From: Vesta saturnalis
Taxonomy: Eukaryota; Arthropoda; Insecta; Coleoptera; Lampyridae
Assembly (NCBI GenBank): GCA_036346205.1
Contig: JARFJB010000408.1
Coordinates: 72,501-136,500 of the forward strand
DNA length: 64,000 nucleotides
Direction of reading: 5' to 3'
In this document: positions 42,290 through 54,404 of the stretch, piece after piece
How the letters are laid out: every line of letters begins with the position of its first letter
Position numbering within the stretch: the stretch's first letter is position 1
The notes under the pieces: generated by a model
Seen by the model: the letters and a program-made list of their open reading frames with translations, nothing else
Database searches by the model: none
Told to the model about the DNA's origin: nothing
Position numbers and translations under genes: made by a program

Positions 42290-43300
42290 AGGGTGTTACA
42301 ATAGTTTGGACAGATGTTATATGTGAATGCAGCTTAAACGTCAATTGTTTTTTGAGGTGAGTTTTTTATTTTGACATCTTCAGTCGTTTACAAATTGAAT
42401 CATGGAAAAGTTGAGCATTGAAAAACGTGTTAAAGTTATTGAAGCCAATTACGAAAATTGACGTTCAAATTCAAATCTGTCGTTGCACGCGTACAAAATT
42501 CAATTAACGCAAGAACTTAAAACGACGGACCATTTCAAGCGCTGTACATTTGCCGATTGGATACACAAACAAAGACAAGTGAATACGAATTTTCCACCAA
42601 AATCTTATTCTGCGAAGAAGCCCATTTCCATCTCAATGGGTACGTCAACAAGCAGAATTGCAGAATATGGGCTGATGAAAATCCAATGGCAATTGTGAAA
42701 ACACCAATACATCCATAAAAAGTCACTGTGTGGTGTGCTTTTTGTGCTGGAGGAATTATTGGACCATTTTTATGTGAAAATGATGCTGGGAATTCGGTCA
42801 CAGTGAATGGCGAGGGTACCGCGAAATGTTGAACAACTTTGTGTGGCCAATATTGGATGACTATGACATCGAAAACATGTGGTTTCAACAAGATGGCGCC
42901 GCATGCCACACAGCCCACGCCACCATGGCTCTACTGCATGAGAAGTTTCCCGGGCGCATAATTTCCCGCGAAGTCAATTGGCCACCGAGATCTTGCTATT
43001 TGACACCGTTAGACTTCTTTTTTTGGGGCCATTTGAAGAGTAAAGTCTATGCCACAAAGTCAACCACCATCCAGCAACTCAAGACGAGATTTCACGGCAT
43101 ATTGATGAGACTGATGAGCAATTATGACGAGATGTTAAAAAAAATTCGATAAGCAAATCAACGTGTGTCGCCGGAGTCGTGGCGGACGTTTGGAGGACAT
43201 TATCATTCACACTTAGTTGTACTGGATCAAGCAACATGTCTCATTAAATAAATCTTCAATTTTGTACTCCACTGATTTTTAATTAACGTTTAACATCGAT
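42290..43300 (+). mobile_element. mariner-like element, internally deleted and dead
   Basis: Starts near AAAGGGTGTTACAATAGTTT (42290). The transposase ATG is at 42402 (MEKLSIEKRVKVIEANYEN) with an early TGA. The middle of the N-terminal domain is deleted. Catalytic-domain blocks follow in changing frames: EEAHFHLNGYVNKQNCRIW near 42622, TVWCAFCAGGIIGPFLCEND near 42725, then open at 42826-43152: MWFQQDGAACHTAHATMALL, PGRIISREVNWPPRSCYLTP, LDFFFWGHLKSKVYATKS. The first catalytic Asp reads Glu (CEEAHF) and the third reads Tyr (CYLTPLD); only the QQDG Asp remains. Confidence 0.7.
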
Positions 43301-43988
43301 CCGTCTTCAGTCTGAGTTCAGTCGATTGTGATTTCAAAAGTGTTCCATTTATAAAGTGGTGAATTGGCGTATTATATTATGACCATTCAAAGATCATATA
43401 TTTTGCTCCCAAAAACAAATTATATAGTACATTAATTGTTGAATGGTAAATCGTCAAATTTGTTGTCATTCAGAGTTTGCTGGGAATCTGAAAATGATAA
43501 AATATACGTTTAGTTAAAAACACATCATTTTTACAGAAAAATATTAAATTTTGACGTTAAATGCAAGAAATGCTGTCATACATCAAAAGTGAATTCTCTC
43601 AAAAACTGACACCAATCGCGAAATTATGTTGTTGTTCAACATATTATGCAAAAACCTAGCGTGTGTAAATAGTTTCCATCGAGTAAAAAACTATGACTAG
43701 TGAGGATGAAAATTTTCACTCTACTTCCAGCTTATTTTTTAATCGTAATTTTCAAAATTTCAGGCTTGCAGAAGAGGATTTTCTTGATTTGAATGTAGTA
43801 GTAGAATCTAATCCCAAAGCTAGTGCCGATGTTGCAGTAGGAAATCGTATAGTCGCATGCTTCATTTTCTTGTAGAAATAAAGAAACTCTCTTCTCACGA
43901 TAGTAAGTGCACTATGGGGGAAATGATACTTGTGAGGGAAACGAGGCGTGGAGTAATATCAATGTTGCATTATCGTATATAATACAAC
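43301..43988. other. No supported gene
   Basis: A 60-codon frame at 43693-43875 has no recognised motif. Otherwise AT-rich. Confidence 0.4.
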
Positions 43989-44136
43989 AAGTGGTAAGAA
44001 TCTTGCCTGTAATTTTTGTCAGTCAAATCACCAAATCGCCATGAGTGCTTCAGCACGAGTGGCGTTTTTCTAAAGGCAGCAACTACGAGTGATTGTGACT
44101 GACAAAAATTACCAGCAAAGGATTCCTACCACGAGT
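43989..44136. repeat. Foldback with internal hairpin, about 148 bp
   Basis: The left arm GTGGTAAGAATCTTGCCTG...TTTTTGTCAGTCA pairs with the right arm TGACTGACAAAAATTACCAG...TTCCTACCAC. The loop contains the small hairpin GAGTGCTTCAGCAC. MITE-like. Confidence 0.65.
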
Positions 44137-44403
44137 TGGATTCAGCAAGACAATCCAATGGAAATGCAGCAAATTGAAGATGTTTTTTTCGAAATGCAGT
44201 AGTTTATAGTGATTTTGTTATAAAAAATAATTACTATTAATACAGTTTATTGTTGCATTTTTTTACCTTTATTTTCACCTGTATTATCGCTGTAATCGCC
44301 AGTGTAATCAGATATTAATTGGCTCAATTAAAAAAATAACTGTTTCAATTTGTTGCTAAATTTGGAGTTGGATTGTCATAGGAATACATGTGACGGGTTC
44401 AAG
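44137..44403. other. Unassigned AT-rich stretch
   Basis: Nothing recognised. Confidence 0.4.
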
Positions 44404-46545
44404 GCAAGATGTGCCTAAGCCACAAATCATGAAAGCTGAACAAATTCAATTTGAAAACTGCTTTATGCTTGTGAAATATTGTGGCATGTAATATCACAAT
44501 TTTGTGTTTGTAAGTGTGATGTATCTTTAAAGACGATTGCATTTTGCTGTAATACAAACAAAAATATTTAGTGCTTTTAAATTTATGAAATTTTGAAAAT
44601 TTGGACTTAGGCACTTGTATTTCAATAAGAAAAATATATTTAATATGAACATAAAAATAATTTCTCACAAAATTAAAGAATTCTAATTAACAAAATAATA
44701 CAAAAAATAAAAGTTTTTATTCATATTCGTCCATAACTTCTTCTCCATGCAGAACGTTATCTAAGACAATATTACTTTCGGGCACAACTACTTCGTTTTG
44801 TGCTAAGGGTCTGGTATAAAAACCTGTGTCTAGAGATTTTACATGCTGGACTAAGAAAAGAACATTCTCATATTTTAGGAGTTTTAGTTGTAAGAATGCC
44901 CCATTGTAGACTGGGTTCGGATTTTCATGATATTGTCGATTGTGCCCAACCTTATTAAGCTCTATGTCATTTAATTCACCAAAGTATAAGACACTGATTT
45001 TTGCTATAGATGCACGATTGAACTGTACTCGCCGAGCTACGGATATTCCTGGTCCACTGGTTTTCAGGTGAGATGTCATCCAAGATTTGAAAGTTTTAAC
45101 TGTAACTATTCGGTCAACCTCTTTTAAACCACCATCTGAATGTAGTGAGTTTTCCACAAAACTGTTTCAAACTGTTTTCTTTGTTTGGAAGATTTCACTA
45201 TTTCAACATAGGTTTGAGGATTGTCAGTGGTATCGTATTTTAACCTTTCCTTTTCGTTTATGGCAAAATCCCTGTCAACACGCATCATGATGTGTCCAGG
45301 AATCGGATACAGTTACAATGTTTTCAAAGGCACCATTGATACACGGCTGATCAAAAAATGCAAATCAGAAACAATTCTTGTTTTGGCTGAAACACCTGTC
45401 ACAAAATACCTGAGAAAGCGATGATTTTCTTTTTTATACTGGTTAGCAAAGTCTTCTAAACAACTAATGACCTCATTGGGGCCCTTTTGCGCAAGATGTT
45501 CCGCATACATGTACATTGCTGTCCTCCACGTGTTGAGGCAATGAACTCCAAAATTGTGGATCCACAACTGTTGTAGGTAATATTCGTCACCAATAATCCT
45601 GACAGATACAAGCAAATTCTTTTCAAATCAAAACAAATAACCAGGGTGCATGGATCCATATTATTTGTGGCATTCCTTGGCTCAGTTTTAAAACTCTCCG
45701 CTTCTCTTAAATGTAACTCCTTTGGGGCACGCAGTGTTTTTTTTTTTTTGATATCTCATCTATTGTTATTTATGCGTGTTGAATGCGAGTTAGCAGACTG
45801 CTACACTCTACACATATATTTCGAGGATATCCAAACGCAATATTATATTCTTCAACAAAGACCTCCCTAAATATTTCATAATATTTCATGAATGGACAAA
45901 AATCAATGATGCAATTTTGCAACACACAGACATGAATCCAAATATTTACGAAGTTTATTGTCAACCCTGGTATAATGGGATTCACGAGCTGGTAGTTCCT
46001 CTACGAAGTGCTTGTAAATCATCTGATTTTAGTTTATTTAGCCTTGAATGGGGGTGACCTCTTTTGTTTCTAAAATGGTCTCTGGTTAGAATCTTTCTTC
46101 TGAGCTTTGTTCTCTTAATGCCATAGATAGCTAAGAATGCTAATTGGTAAACAGTCACGGTTTTGTCTTTAGTGTTTACAAAAATAATCCCTTCGCTTGA
46201 AGCGATTTCACTAAAACAATCAGGTCCATATTCACTGTGCGATGGTGAGAAGTCATCACTTGAATTCAACTCTGAAGGAATACAGAGAAATAATTTAGAT
46301 TGCACTTCTAAAAAAGGGATTTTTATCATTTAATATTAGAATCGGTCGATCACTTAATTTAGAAGAGTGTTGCGCAACTTATAGTGGAGAAAATATTGCA
46401 CTGGGTCGATAGTATAAAATCGCAACATTGAAAATACTGCATTAGGAATAACTTACACTCATTTAAAAATAGCGACCGATTGGTTATGCAAAATGACGGT
46501 AGATGGCAGCTAAATCCAAAAAATTTGACTTAGGCACATCTTGCA
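44404..46545 (-). mobile_element. 2.14-kb DNA transposon with 16-bp inverted repeats
   Basis: The ends GCAAGATGTGCCTAAG (44404-44419) and its complement (46530-46545) enclose one minus-strand gene of the SDSCSGQN-type family. A further TTAGGCACTTG-type word sits just inside the left end (44608). I did not find a convincing target duplication. The right end abuts the start of a Mutator-like/YqaJ gene remnant, so the element probably inserted into it. Confidence 0.65.
44717..46329 (-). pseudogene. SDSCSGQN-type transposase-like gene
   Basis: On the minus strand: an N-terminal basic region (46329-45982: KRTKLRRKILTRDHFRNKRG), then 45615-45313 with LWIHNFGVHCLNTWRTAMYM, GPNEVISCLEDFANQYKKEN and, after a frame switch, DRCFSQNKN in place of the family's SD.C.GQN, then PGHIMMRVDRDFAINEKERL near 45300, and an open C-terminal frame 45157-44717 (MENSLHSDGG, KTFKSWMTSHLK). 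The order matches the remnant at 27.6-30.2 kb. Function inferred to be a transposase because the gene lies between terminal inverted repeats. Stops and shifts make this copy inactive. Confidence 0.6.
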
Positions 46546-48260
46546 TTGGACCCTTCATGTGCAGAAAACATTTCCATATCTTCGCACCCGCCAGCTAATA
46601 CAATAAACGAGTCATTGGTTTGGAGAGCAACGTCAGTAGGCATGGGTTATTTGCAATCTGACGAACTTTTTTCTATAATGGGCATCATAGGAAAAATAAC
46701 GGATAAATTATTATTTATGGGAATCCGGAACAAATTCTGTTACATCTGCACTACTGCTGATATCAAACAAATTGAAGCACTCAGTCATACGTGTTTTAAA
46801 AACTATATTGGTTCATCCAGCGCTATGGATGAGGACATAATTGTTCAAGGTTTCAATGAAAGTGAACAGCAATATAAGCTTAGATATAAATATGTTATTG
46901 GTGACGGGAATTCCAGTGTGTATTCCAGAATTTTGGAAAATGTTACGTACAGTAGATATGTTTTAAAACTTGAATGTGTTAATCACATCACTAGAGCATT
47001 CACGTCAAATCTCCATAAGATTCTTGGGAATACGAGACACCCAGTTTCAGATAGACGATTTTAAAATCTAGATTGACTAGACTTAGTACTACCGTGAGGT
47101 CAGCTATATCTAGATCTTCCGAAACTTCCATGGAACAATTACGTAAAGATTTAAGTAACATTCCCAGCCACGTTTTCGGGGAGCACATTCATTGCAGAAT
47201 TCAATATTGTCAAAAGAAAGACACGGAAGAAGAAAATTGTATACCTTTAATGCGCAGTAGTTCCATAATAGAAGAATTGTATTACTCTAGTTGCAAAATT
47301 TTGAGGAAAGAGGGTCAATTATTTGCAACGTGGCTAATATCAACGACGGTGCCATGTGGCGGCACTTTCATATAATTTTGGAGCATCGTGACATAAAAAT
47401 TGCTTACTGAATGATTCTAATAAATCTCCATTTGCTAAATTTTGTAAAAAAAAAGGGAGAAAAGGCTTGCATACACACGTACAATAGAAATAAAGTTTAG
47501 ACGTTGAATCGGCAACGATGCTGCTGGGAATTATTTAACGAAACCTGAACTAATATTGGAGAAATCAAAAATTTTATCTCGACTGAAAAAAGATAATGTC
47601 GAATTAATAGAAAAAGAAACAAGAGGCCAGCACCATAACATAAAATGGCACGAAGCTCGCCGTAATACACTAACGCTAACCGCTTCTTCTTTTGGGCGAA
47701 TTTGTTTACGGACAAACACAACACCTTGCCACTTCGTGATTAAAACCTTATTATATAGTTCCACAAATTTAACAAGCTCTGCAATACTTTACGGCAGAAT
47801 ACACGAAAAAGCTACCCTAGCTGCTTATGAAGATAAAATGAATGCAAAAGTTAATTGATCGTGCGGTTTTTATATATCTCCAGAACATCCTTATTTAGGG
47901 GCAACCTCAGACACTGCTGTCGACGGCGATGGATTAGTGGAAGTGAAATGTTTATTTCAATAAGAGACAAATGCAATCGCGAAGCGGTACACGAAAGTGA
48001 TAAAAAATTGTGTATCAAATTAGGTGTTGATTTACGTTTAAAGGAACATCATATCTATGATTTTCAAATTCAAGGACAATTAAATATATTAAAAAAAAAT
48101 ATTGTGATTTAGTGTTGTATACTAATGTAGATATAGAAATAATCAGAATTAAGGGAAATGATTTTTTTGGAATGATACTATGTTAGTTAAGCTAAGTGAA
48201 TTTTGTTGACCCGAACTAGCTGATCCTAGAATTCCTAGAGGGTTTAAAGCTAGGGATTCC
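46546..48260 (+). pseudogene. Mutator-like transposase domain plus YqaJ nuclease, broken
   Basis: The first part (46546-47064) reads LVWRATSVGMGYLQSDELFS, LLFMGIRNKFCYICTTADIK, CFKNYIGSSSAMDEDIIVQG and YKYVIGDGNSSVYSRILENV, the Mutator-like domain seen in many insect proteins. 47073-47375 continues it. At 47556-48112 follows a YqaJ-type (viral recombinase) PD-(D/E)xK nuclease: IEKETRGQHHNIKWHEARRN, LYGRIHEKATLAAYED, YLGATSDTAVDGDGLVEVKC, and YDFQIQGQL. The EVK lysine is kept. Frame breaks lie at about 47066, 47376-47555, 47855 and 48100. The two domains occur together in insect transposon proteins I recall. The N-terminus is missing at the 44404-46545 element's edge. Confidence 0.6.
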
Positions 48261-49724
48261 GAATTAATAATAGATGCTCAAAACAGCCAGAGAAGCAATA
48301 AATAAAACTATATGTGTACATTTTCTTTCATTATTTTTAGTGTTTGTGTTTATTTCATTTTTTAAATTTTCTGAAATAAAATATTTTATTTTTTAATTCT
48401 GTTACAATGAGTTCTGTAATTGTAACATAAATATTGCTTATTATCGGGTCGAGCACTATATTCGAAATTTAGTTCAAATCTTTTTAAAATGTCGCCTAAT
48501 TTTTAAATTTGAATTGTTGGAGATTTCAGTAGGGTGTGATACCACCTTAAGTCTGGCTACATATGAGGGTACACCTATCCATCATTCGGATACACAGCGT
48601 CTACCTACTGACGAAGTACTAAACTGAAATGTGATGGAGCGCCATCATGCAAGTATGTATCAGTCAAATGATCGCTAATAATTCCCGACCATAAGTTTAG
48701 GAAAAATTGATGTCTATGACGAGCTTCTACTATTGTATGTGGGTTTCCATACGTATTATGGAGATTTGTGAAAAATTAACCTCACATTTAAAGAACACAT
48801 GCGCTAAAATCAAAGGATTTCTGCTTTCTATCTTGCATCCACCAACAAAATTCCATACTGCTGGAGAATTTATTTGGCAAAAATTCATGTACCCGTTAGC
48901 AATGGTATGGATACAGTAAATATTTTTGTGTGGCTCCTCCAAACGGAGGCCTATGTTAAATTATATGTAACTGTAGTTTGCTTTGTAAGCAAACTATTGC
49001 AAAGTGACACTAATTACTCGAAATAATTACTATCTGTATACGTATCTGACAGCGGTGACTTCCACCAGTCAAGTTATTTTAGTTTCAAGTTATTGTTTTC
49101 GTTAAAAAAACCTAATTTCTTACTAAATATCATGTCATTTCAAAGCTACGTATTTTCAAATATATGATCTGTGTCAGGAATACACAGTCTTGATTTATTG
49201 AAAAATAGGGTTAATGATTAGGTATAGTTCGCACCTCTTAATTCATGCCAAGGGTAGGGAGTGAAATTTCTTTAATTAAACCGTTGTGCCATGCAAAATT
49301 AATACGTACATCGTTGTAAATTGAAATTGTAACACATTATAGTTTCAAATTTGTATATGTATATGTATATATGCATATAGATTAGTGTGAGAGTTTTAAG
49401 CATTTTATGGTGTATAGTTGTATGCATATAGTAGCATTTCTAAAGTGCATAAAAATTTAGCCTTGAATGGTGGCAAATCCGAGACGTCTGTTACCTCGGG
49501 GATGTTGTACGCCAACTGCCGATTTTGGTAGTTTTCTTTGGTCATTGCCGACGATTACCTGTAAAAGCCATCGCCGATAACTGGCTATGACTTAATGATG
49601 GCTTGTGATTTCAGTGGACAGCTTGTGATCACTCATGACTGCCTGTGGTTTTATTGACATTTTATTATATTTACATTTAATGAAATTGTGAATATACTGA
49701 ATAGATAGTATTAGCAAAACTATT
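48261..49724. other. No supported gene
   Basis: AT-rich, with a short TATATGTATATG-type run near 49355. Nothing else recognised. Confidence 0.4.
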
Positions 49725-49776
49725 AACAATACAGTAATTATGACCAGAAGTAGATGGTCATAATTACTGTATTGTT
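49725..49776. repeat. Perfect 22-bp hairpin, 8-nt loop
   Basis: AACAATACAGTAATTATGAC-CA at 49725-49746 is the exact complement of 49755-49776. The loop is GAAGTAGA. No mismatches, so it is young or conserved. Confidence 0.85.
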
Positions 49777-51453
49777 TTTCATACTTCAACTGACTTCAGA
49801 CTAGACTGAGTTTTCGGTTAACGTGTTTCCGAAATATCGTGATGATACTATCTAGAATAAGTTTTTGTTGGTATAAGGTGAACTTCAGGTGTTTTCTAGA
49901 AAGTCAGTGAACGTGGTAGGAATAAGTATGGAGGTATGTACAGGATGTTGTATTATGACACTTATCTACAGGACTTATTGTAGGAGACACAACAAATTTC
50001 TACATTTTCGCATGGTTTCCAAACAATTAAAATTTTCTGTAAAAATTATCAATCATTAACGATAGACGTTTTCTTTTATTCGTCAAATATGAAATTTGTC
50101 GTTTCTAAACTTTAATGTTTTCTTAAATAACACTATTTGGAAAAAATGGTGTGATTATTTATTTATTTAATCGCAAGCTTTCAGACAGATAATAATGTGT
50201 ACATTTTTTTACCTAAAGTTGATAGTTCTTCAGATTCACAAAAATCATTTTAGAGTTTTAGAATTTTTTGGAAACATTTTAATATGCTTGGTTAACGTAA
50301 CGGCAAGTTGTGGAAACCATCGTTGTTTAATTTGAGAGCATCTAACACTGAAACAGTGTAGATTTTGATGTTTACCGATCCCACCAAATTAATATTAATA
50401 AACAAAATGATTTCTTTTTGGGATACTAATAAAGCTTGGTGAATCCAGAATACTAACCAGTAACTTTAAATCCAAGTGGACTATAAATAAACATTCCTGA
50501 TGGACCCAGAATGACGTTCAATCTATATATAAAAACTCTACATGAAGATACATCATGGGGAGCGATAACATAAAATCATAACATTTTGTTTTCCTCATTA
50601 CAACAATATGATTACCTTCTCCCAAAGATATTGTTCCCATATAACGCCCATATGGAGCACACAAAAGGTCTTCAGTAATTTATTTTAATTGAATTTAAAT
50701 TTAATCTTCGCACATGTCAACAATTTGACTATTTTCGCCCAACGAAATCGGCGTACAAATAATGATAATGAAGCGGTTTCAAATAGTATATTAAAAAATA
50801 AGTTTCATAAGACCAGTCTTGAAGCACGAATTTAAACGAATGGTGTAGCCACGAGTTCATTAAGGAATGAGTTTTTTATGCGATTTTTTGTAATTTGCCC
50901 TTTTTTTATGCCGTTTTTAAACAAATATTTTTACTTTATTTGATTTAGGGATTTTTGTGGCAGTTGGTAAAGTCTGAATTTTAAAATTGAAAATGTGATG
51001 TAGTCGAGTTTCGTTTTATCCAAATTCCGCCACAAAATACAAAAATGGAAGATAATGCAGATAATCTTGCATGTACTCCCGCTGAAATATGTGAAATTGT
51101 CAAAAATACGGTCATCAAAGTTTTCCACTGGACGCATCCTGTTTTTGACACATTTTGTAAGAGTGACATGCATGACATAATTTCGGATCAAGCTTTGCCA
51201 ACCTAAAAATTTTCGTAAAATGTTCTGTGAATTAATGGCTATAATGAAATAGGAGATGTTGACATCGCATTTCTTAGTATGTCTATTAAAGAATCAAAAT
51301 GGAAGCGAACTATATAAACAAAGAAGTGGTATATAACCAAATATGTAAACTTTTTTGTTTATGTATTTATTTTGACCGTCAACAAATATTTCAAAATTTA
51401 TGAAAATGTAAACTTTCACCATTATTACACATAATAAATTCCTTACTTTTTTG
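49777..51453. other. No supported gene
   Basis: AT-rich, no coding or repeat structure recognised. Confidence 0.4.
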
Positions 51454-51667
51454 TTTTTTTAATGGTGTATTTGTATATTAAAGTTATAGAATTTAAACGT
51501 TTCGATACAACACAGTTATCTTCGTTAGTAGCAATATTATCTATTAAAATTGTTAAAGATGTTGAAACAATTTTAATAGATAATATTACTACTGACAAAG
51601 ATAACTGTAAGTATTATCGAAACGTTTAGATTGTATAACTTTAGTATATAAATACACCATTAAAAAA
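51454..51667. repeat. Foldback element, arms about 101 bp, 11-nt loop
   Basis: Left arm 51454-51554 pairs with right arm 51566-51667 with few mismatches. Diagnostic words are AATGGTGTATTTGTATA / TATATAAATACACCATT, AAACGTTTCGATA / TATCGAAACGTTT, and TATTAAAATTGTT / AACAATTTTAATA at the loop. MITE or snapback element. Confidence 0.85.
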
Positions 51668-52368
51668 TCCAAAAAAATAAATATTTTAATTTCTAAATTT
51701 AATTTTTTTCAATTTTACATAAACGACTACAAAAAGATTTGTTCGAAACATGTGCGATGTCACAATTTTGGTACTCAGCCTTATATTTTATTCCTCGCCC
51801 ACGCTTCGGCTAAAAAAAGGACGGCCTCGCACCAAGAAATGTGTAAACAGCGCACCAGTTGGGAAAATAACTATTTCAAAATAAACGACGTATAATCTAA
51901 TAAACTTGATAACACAAATGTAATAAGCATCGGTACAATTTTGAACTGCTTGCATACTTTATCATAATTGTACGTACTGATAGGTGTGTGTTCTCGCGGC
52001 TTTAGGCTTAAGTTTTTTAGTCGGTTCTTTTACTGGACATGGTACATATAGAAGGAATTTCTTTTGCCCTAGAAGCGGCGTCCTAGGAAAACATAGGACA
52101 TTCGCTCTTTCTTAAAGGAGGTGTAATGACAAAGTATAGTATAAAGTATACAAAATGTTATATTAGCCTTTCGTTATTAAGGTGTGATACTCTAATTCAA
52201 AAAACTGCATTATCGTATCTTAAGTCGTTGGTAAGTAACTACAATGACGAGTAGAGCGCCACTAATGACGAAGTTATCCCAAAAGAAATATTTGGTTTAA
52301 TATGGAAATCTGTAGTTTGTTTTCGAGGCATGTTTTAAGTTAATTTAGAGTTTTTTTATACTTCTTAA
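51668..52368. other. No supported gene
   Basis: AT-rich; ends at the TTAA target of the next element (52365-52368). Confidence 0.4.
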
Positions 52369-52589
52369 CCCTTAGAGCACCATGAATTTGGTTATACGAA
52401 AAGTATCAGAAGGGTCCAATAGACATTGCTACAGTTTTGTATTGTATCACATTGATTTGGATTTTAATAGACTTTCTTGACGTGAAATTTGTACAGTAAA
52501 TGTGTGCAGTGGTTAATTAATTACATTTATTAGTTGGAATAATAATTTTTACAAATAACAAGTGAATGCACGTTACAAACATGAGTTTT

Positions 52590-53590
52590 GCATTTATTGC
52601 AAACGGTACGAGTTTTTCTGTTTCTTTACAGGGCATATTGCACACCGTTTTGCATTGTGCTTAGTAAGTTAACAATGTGTCTTCTTTAAACAACATGAAA
52701 CCAGAAATGCGTCTTTTTCAAAAAACCAAACTTGAGTAGGTTTCTTGGTTTCTGCCATTAGAAAAATTTGGTGGTGTCTCTGGTTTGCTTTTACCTATGG
52801 TCCCCACTAACGTAAGATTCTTTGACAATAGGTATTTTGCTAAATCTAACCTTGTGAAAAAGTTGTCATAGGTTACGTTTCTGCCGGTATTCACAATTTG
52901 AGTTATCAGTCTTTTTACTAAATTTTCACCCTGCTTAACTTCTCTCTCTTCACCTGGTTTTTAACGACACATATTTCTGTTTTACAAACATAGGATGTAG
53001 TGCCATCACAAATTGTCCAAATTTTGATTTCGTACTTTCCCGGTTTTGAGGGGATGTACTGTTTAATAGGACAGCAGCCTCTATAGCTTACCAACTGTTC
53101 ATCTACAGACATACACCAATTTGATATAAAAGCGTCCTGTAGATATCCACTCCACATTTGAAAGCATGTTGGAATTGGTGCTAGTTTATCCTCAGTACGT
53201 TGTGTACGATGAGCACTTGATCATCAAATCCGAGTATTCGTAATATTTGTTGGAACCGATTTCTAATCATCATATCGCTAAACATCTAACCTTCTTCTAT
53301 ACACCATAACATTTTTACCTCTCCATTTCTGGACTTATATACACCAATGGGTATCATTGCACCAATAAACTTGGTAAATTCTTCGATTTCCATTTTTCAA
53401 TTTGTGTCATAAACAACGTTGCCTTCTTTACTTGACCATTTACACATTTACTGTAGTAACTGTATTCTAAAATATGAAGACTGGGCTTTTTGCGTATCTT
53501 GTCAATCCTGCAGTAATAGAGAATACATTCTTCCTTTGCTCATCTTTGTGGGAAATTTACAGGTTGGGAACTCCACGATTTACATTTAAT
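52590..53590 (-). pseudogene. piggyBac transposase remnant
   Basis: The best frame (53157-52918) reads SVDEQLVSYRGCCPIKQYIP, SKPGKYEIKIWTICDGTTSY, with the first catalytic Asp in VDEQL. Further on, in other frames, TGRNVTYDNFFTRLDLAKYL carries the second Asp region, then a deletion removes the third, and RKTRTVCNKCKTHVCNVHS near 52610 is the C-terminal Cys finger. Clearly dead. Confidence 0.7.
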
Positions 53591-53737
53591 CTAAGAAATG
53601 TAGTTTAGTGAATTGCGTAGATCAATTACGATGGCAGCCTCCACCTGCTCGTCTAAATCATTCAGTATCATTGTAATCCAACGCAGCTTCAACTTCATCA
53701 AACTCTCCGTGGTCTTCATTACCAAGAAATTGTTGCA

Positions 53738-54062
53738 ATAACACACACACACGCGCACACACACGCGCACATGCGCACACACGCACACACGCATACGCGC
53801 ACACACGCACACGCGCACACGCACACACGCACACGCACACACGCACATACGCACACATGCACACACGCACACACGCACACACGCACACACGCTCAGACGT
53901 ACACACGCACACACACACACACACGCACACGTAAACACGTACATACGCACACACGCACACACGCACACACGCACACACGCACACACGCACACACGCACTC
54001 ACGCACACACGCACACACGCACACTCGCACACACACGTACGCACGTACGCACACACAGGCAT
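53738..54062. repeat. ACAC/GCAC microsatellite
   Basis: About 320 bases of CACACG/CACACA units inside the second piggyBac. The long Cys-Val or His-Thr frames on both strands are repeat artefacts. Confidence 0.9.
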
Positions 54063-54404
54063 TCGCGCACATGCGACTTCAATGATAATGACAAAAGGTA
54101 ACAATGTTACACGCAAGTTCTGATAATCCTAATAGACAAACGTATACATTCAAATATGCGGGTTACATATTGATAAATACTAAAAGTTCAGTCGTGCGTG
54201 CTATTTTTAATACGGTATATGGCGATATTTTATTAATTTTACAAAAAATAAATAACTTTTGAGTGAAATAAGGAATTATACGACTATAAAGCACCAATAC
54301 AACTAAACTCATAAAATTTAAACAGTACACTGCATTAGAATTTTCCAATAATTTAAGTGTAACTATCGGTGTAGGGTCCAATGGACCCTCTGGTGCTGCG
54401 AAGG

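Larger units (their letters stand above)
52369..54404 (-). mobile_element. Second piggyBac-type element, degenerate
   Basis: TTAA at 52365-52368, then CCCTTAGAGCACCA. The right end reads TGGTGCTGCGAAGG followed by ATAA, a decayed TTAA. The ends resemble the classic piggyBac terminus and differ from those of the 6.5-kb element, so this is a separate family. It carries a transposase remnant and, in its 5' part, a microsatellite. Confidence 0.65.

Noticed and set aside
53591..54116. Cys-Val-rich and His-Thr-rich frames on both strands
   Set aside because: Microsatellite artefacts inside a dead piggyBac element.
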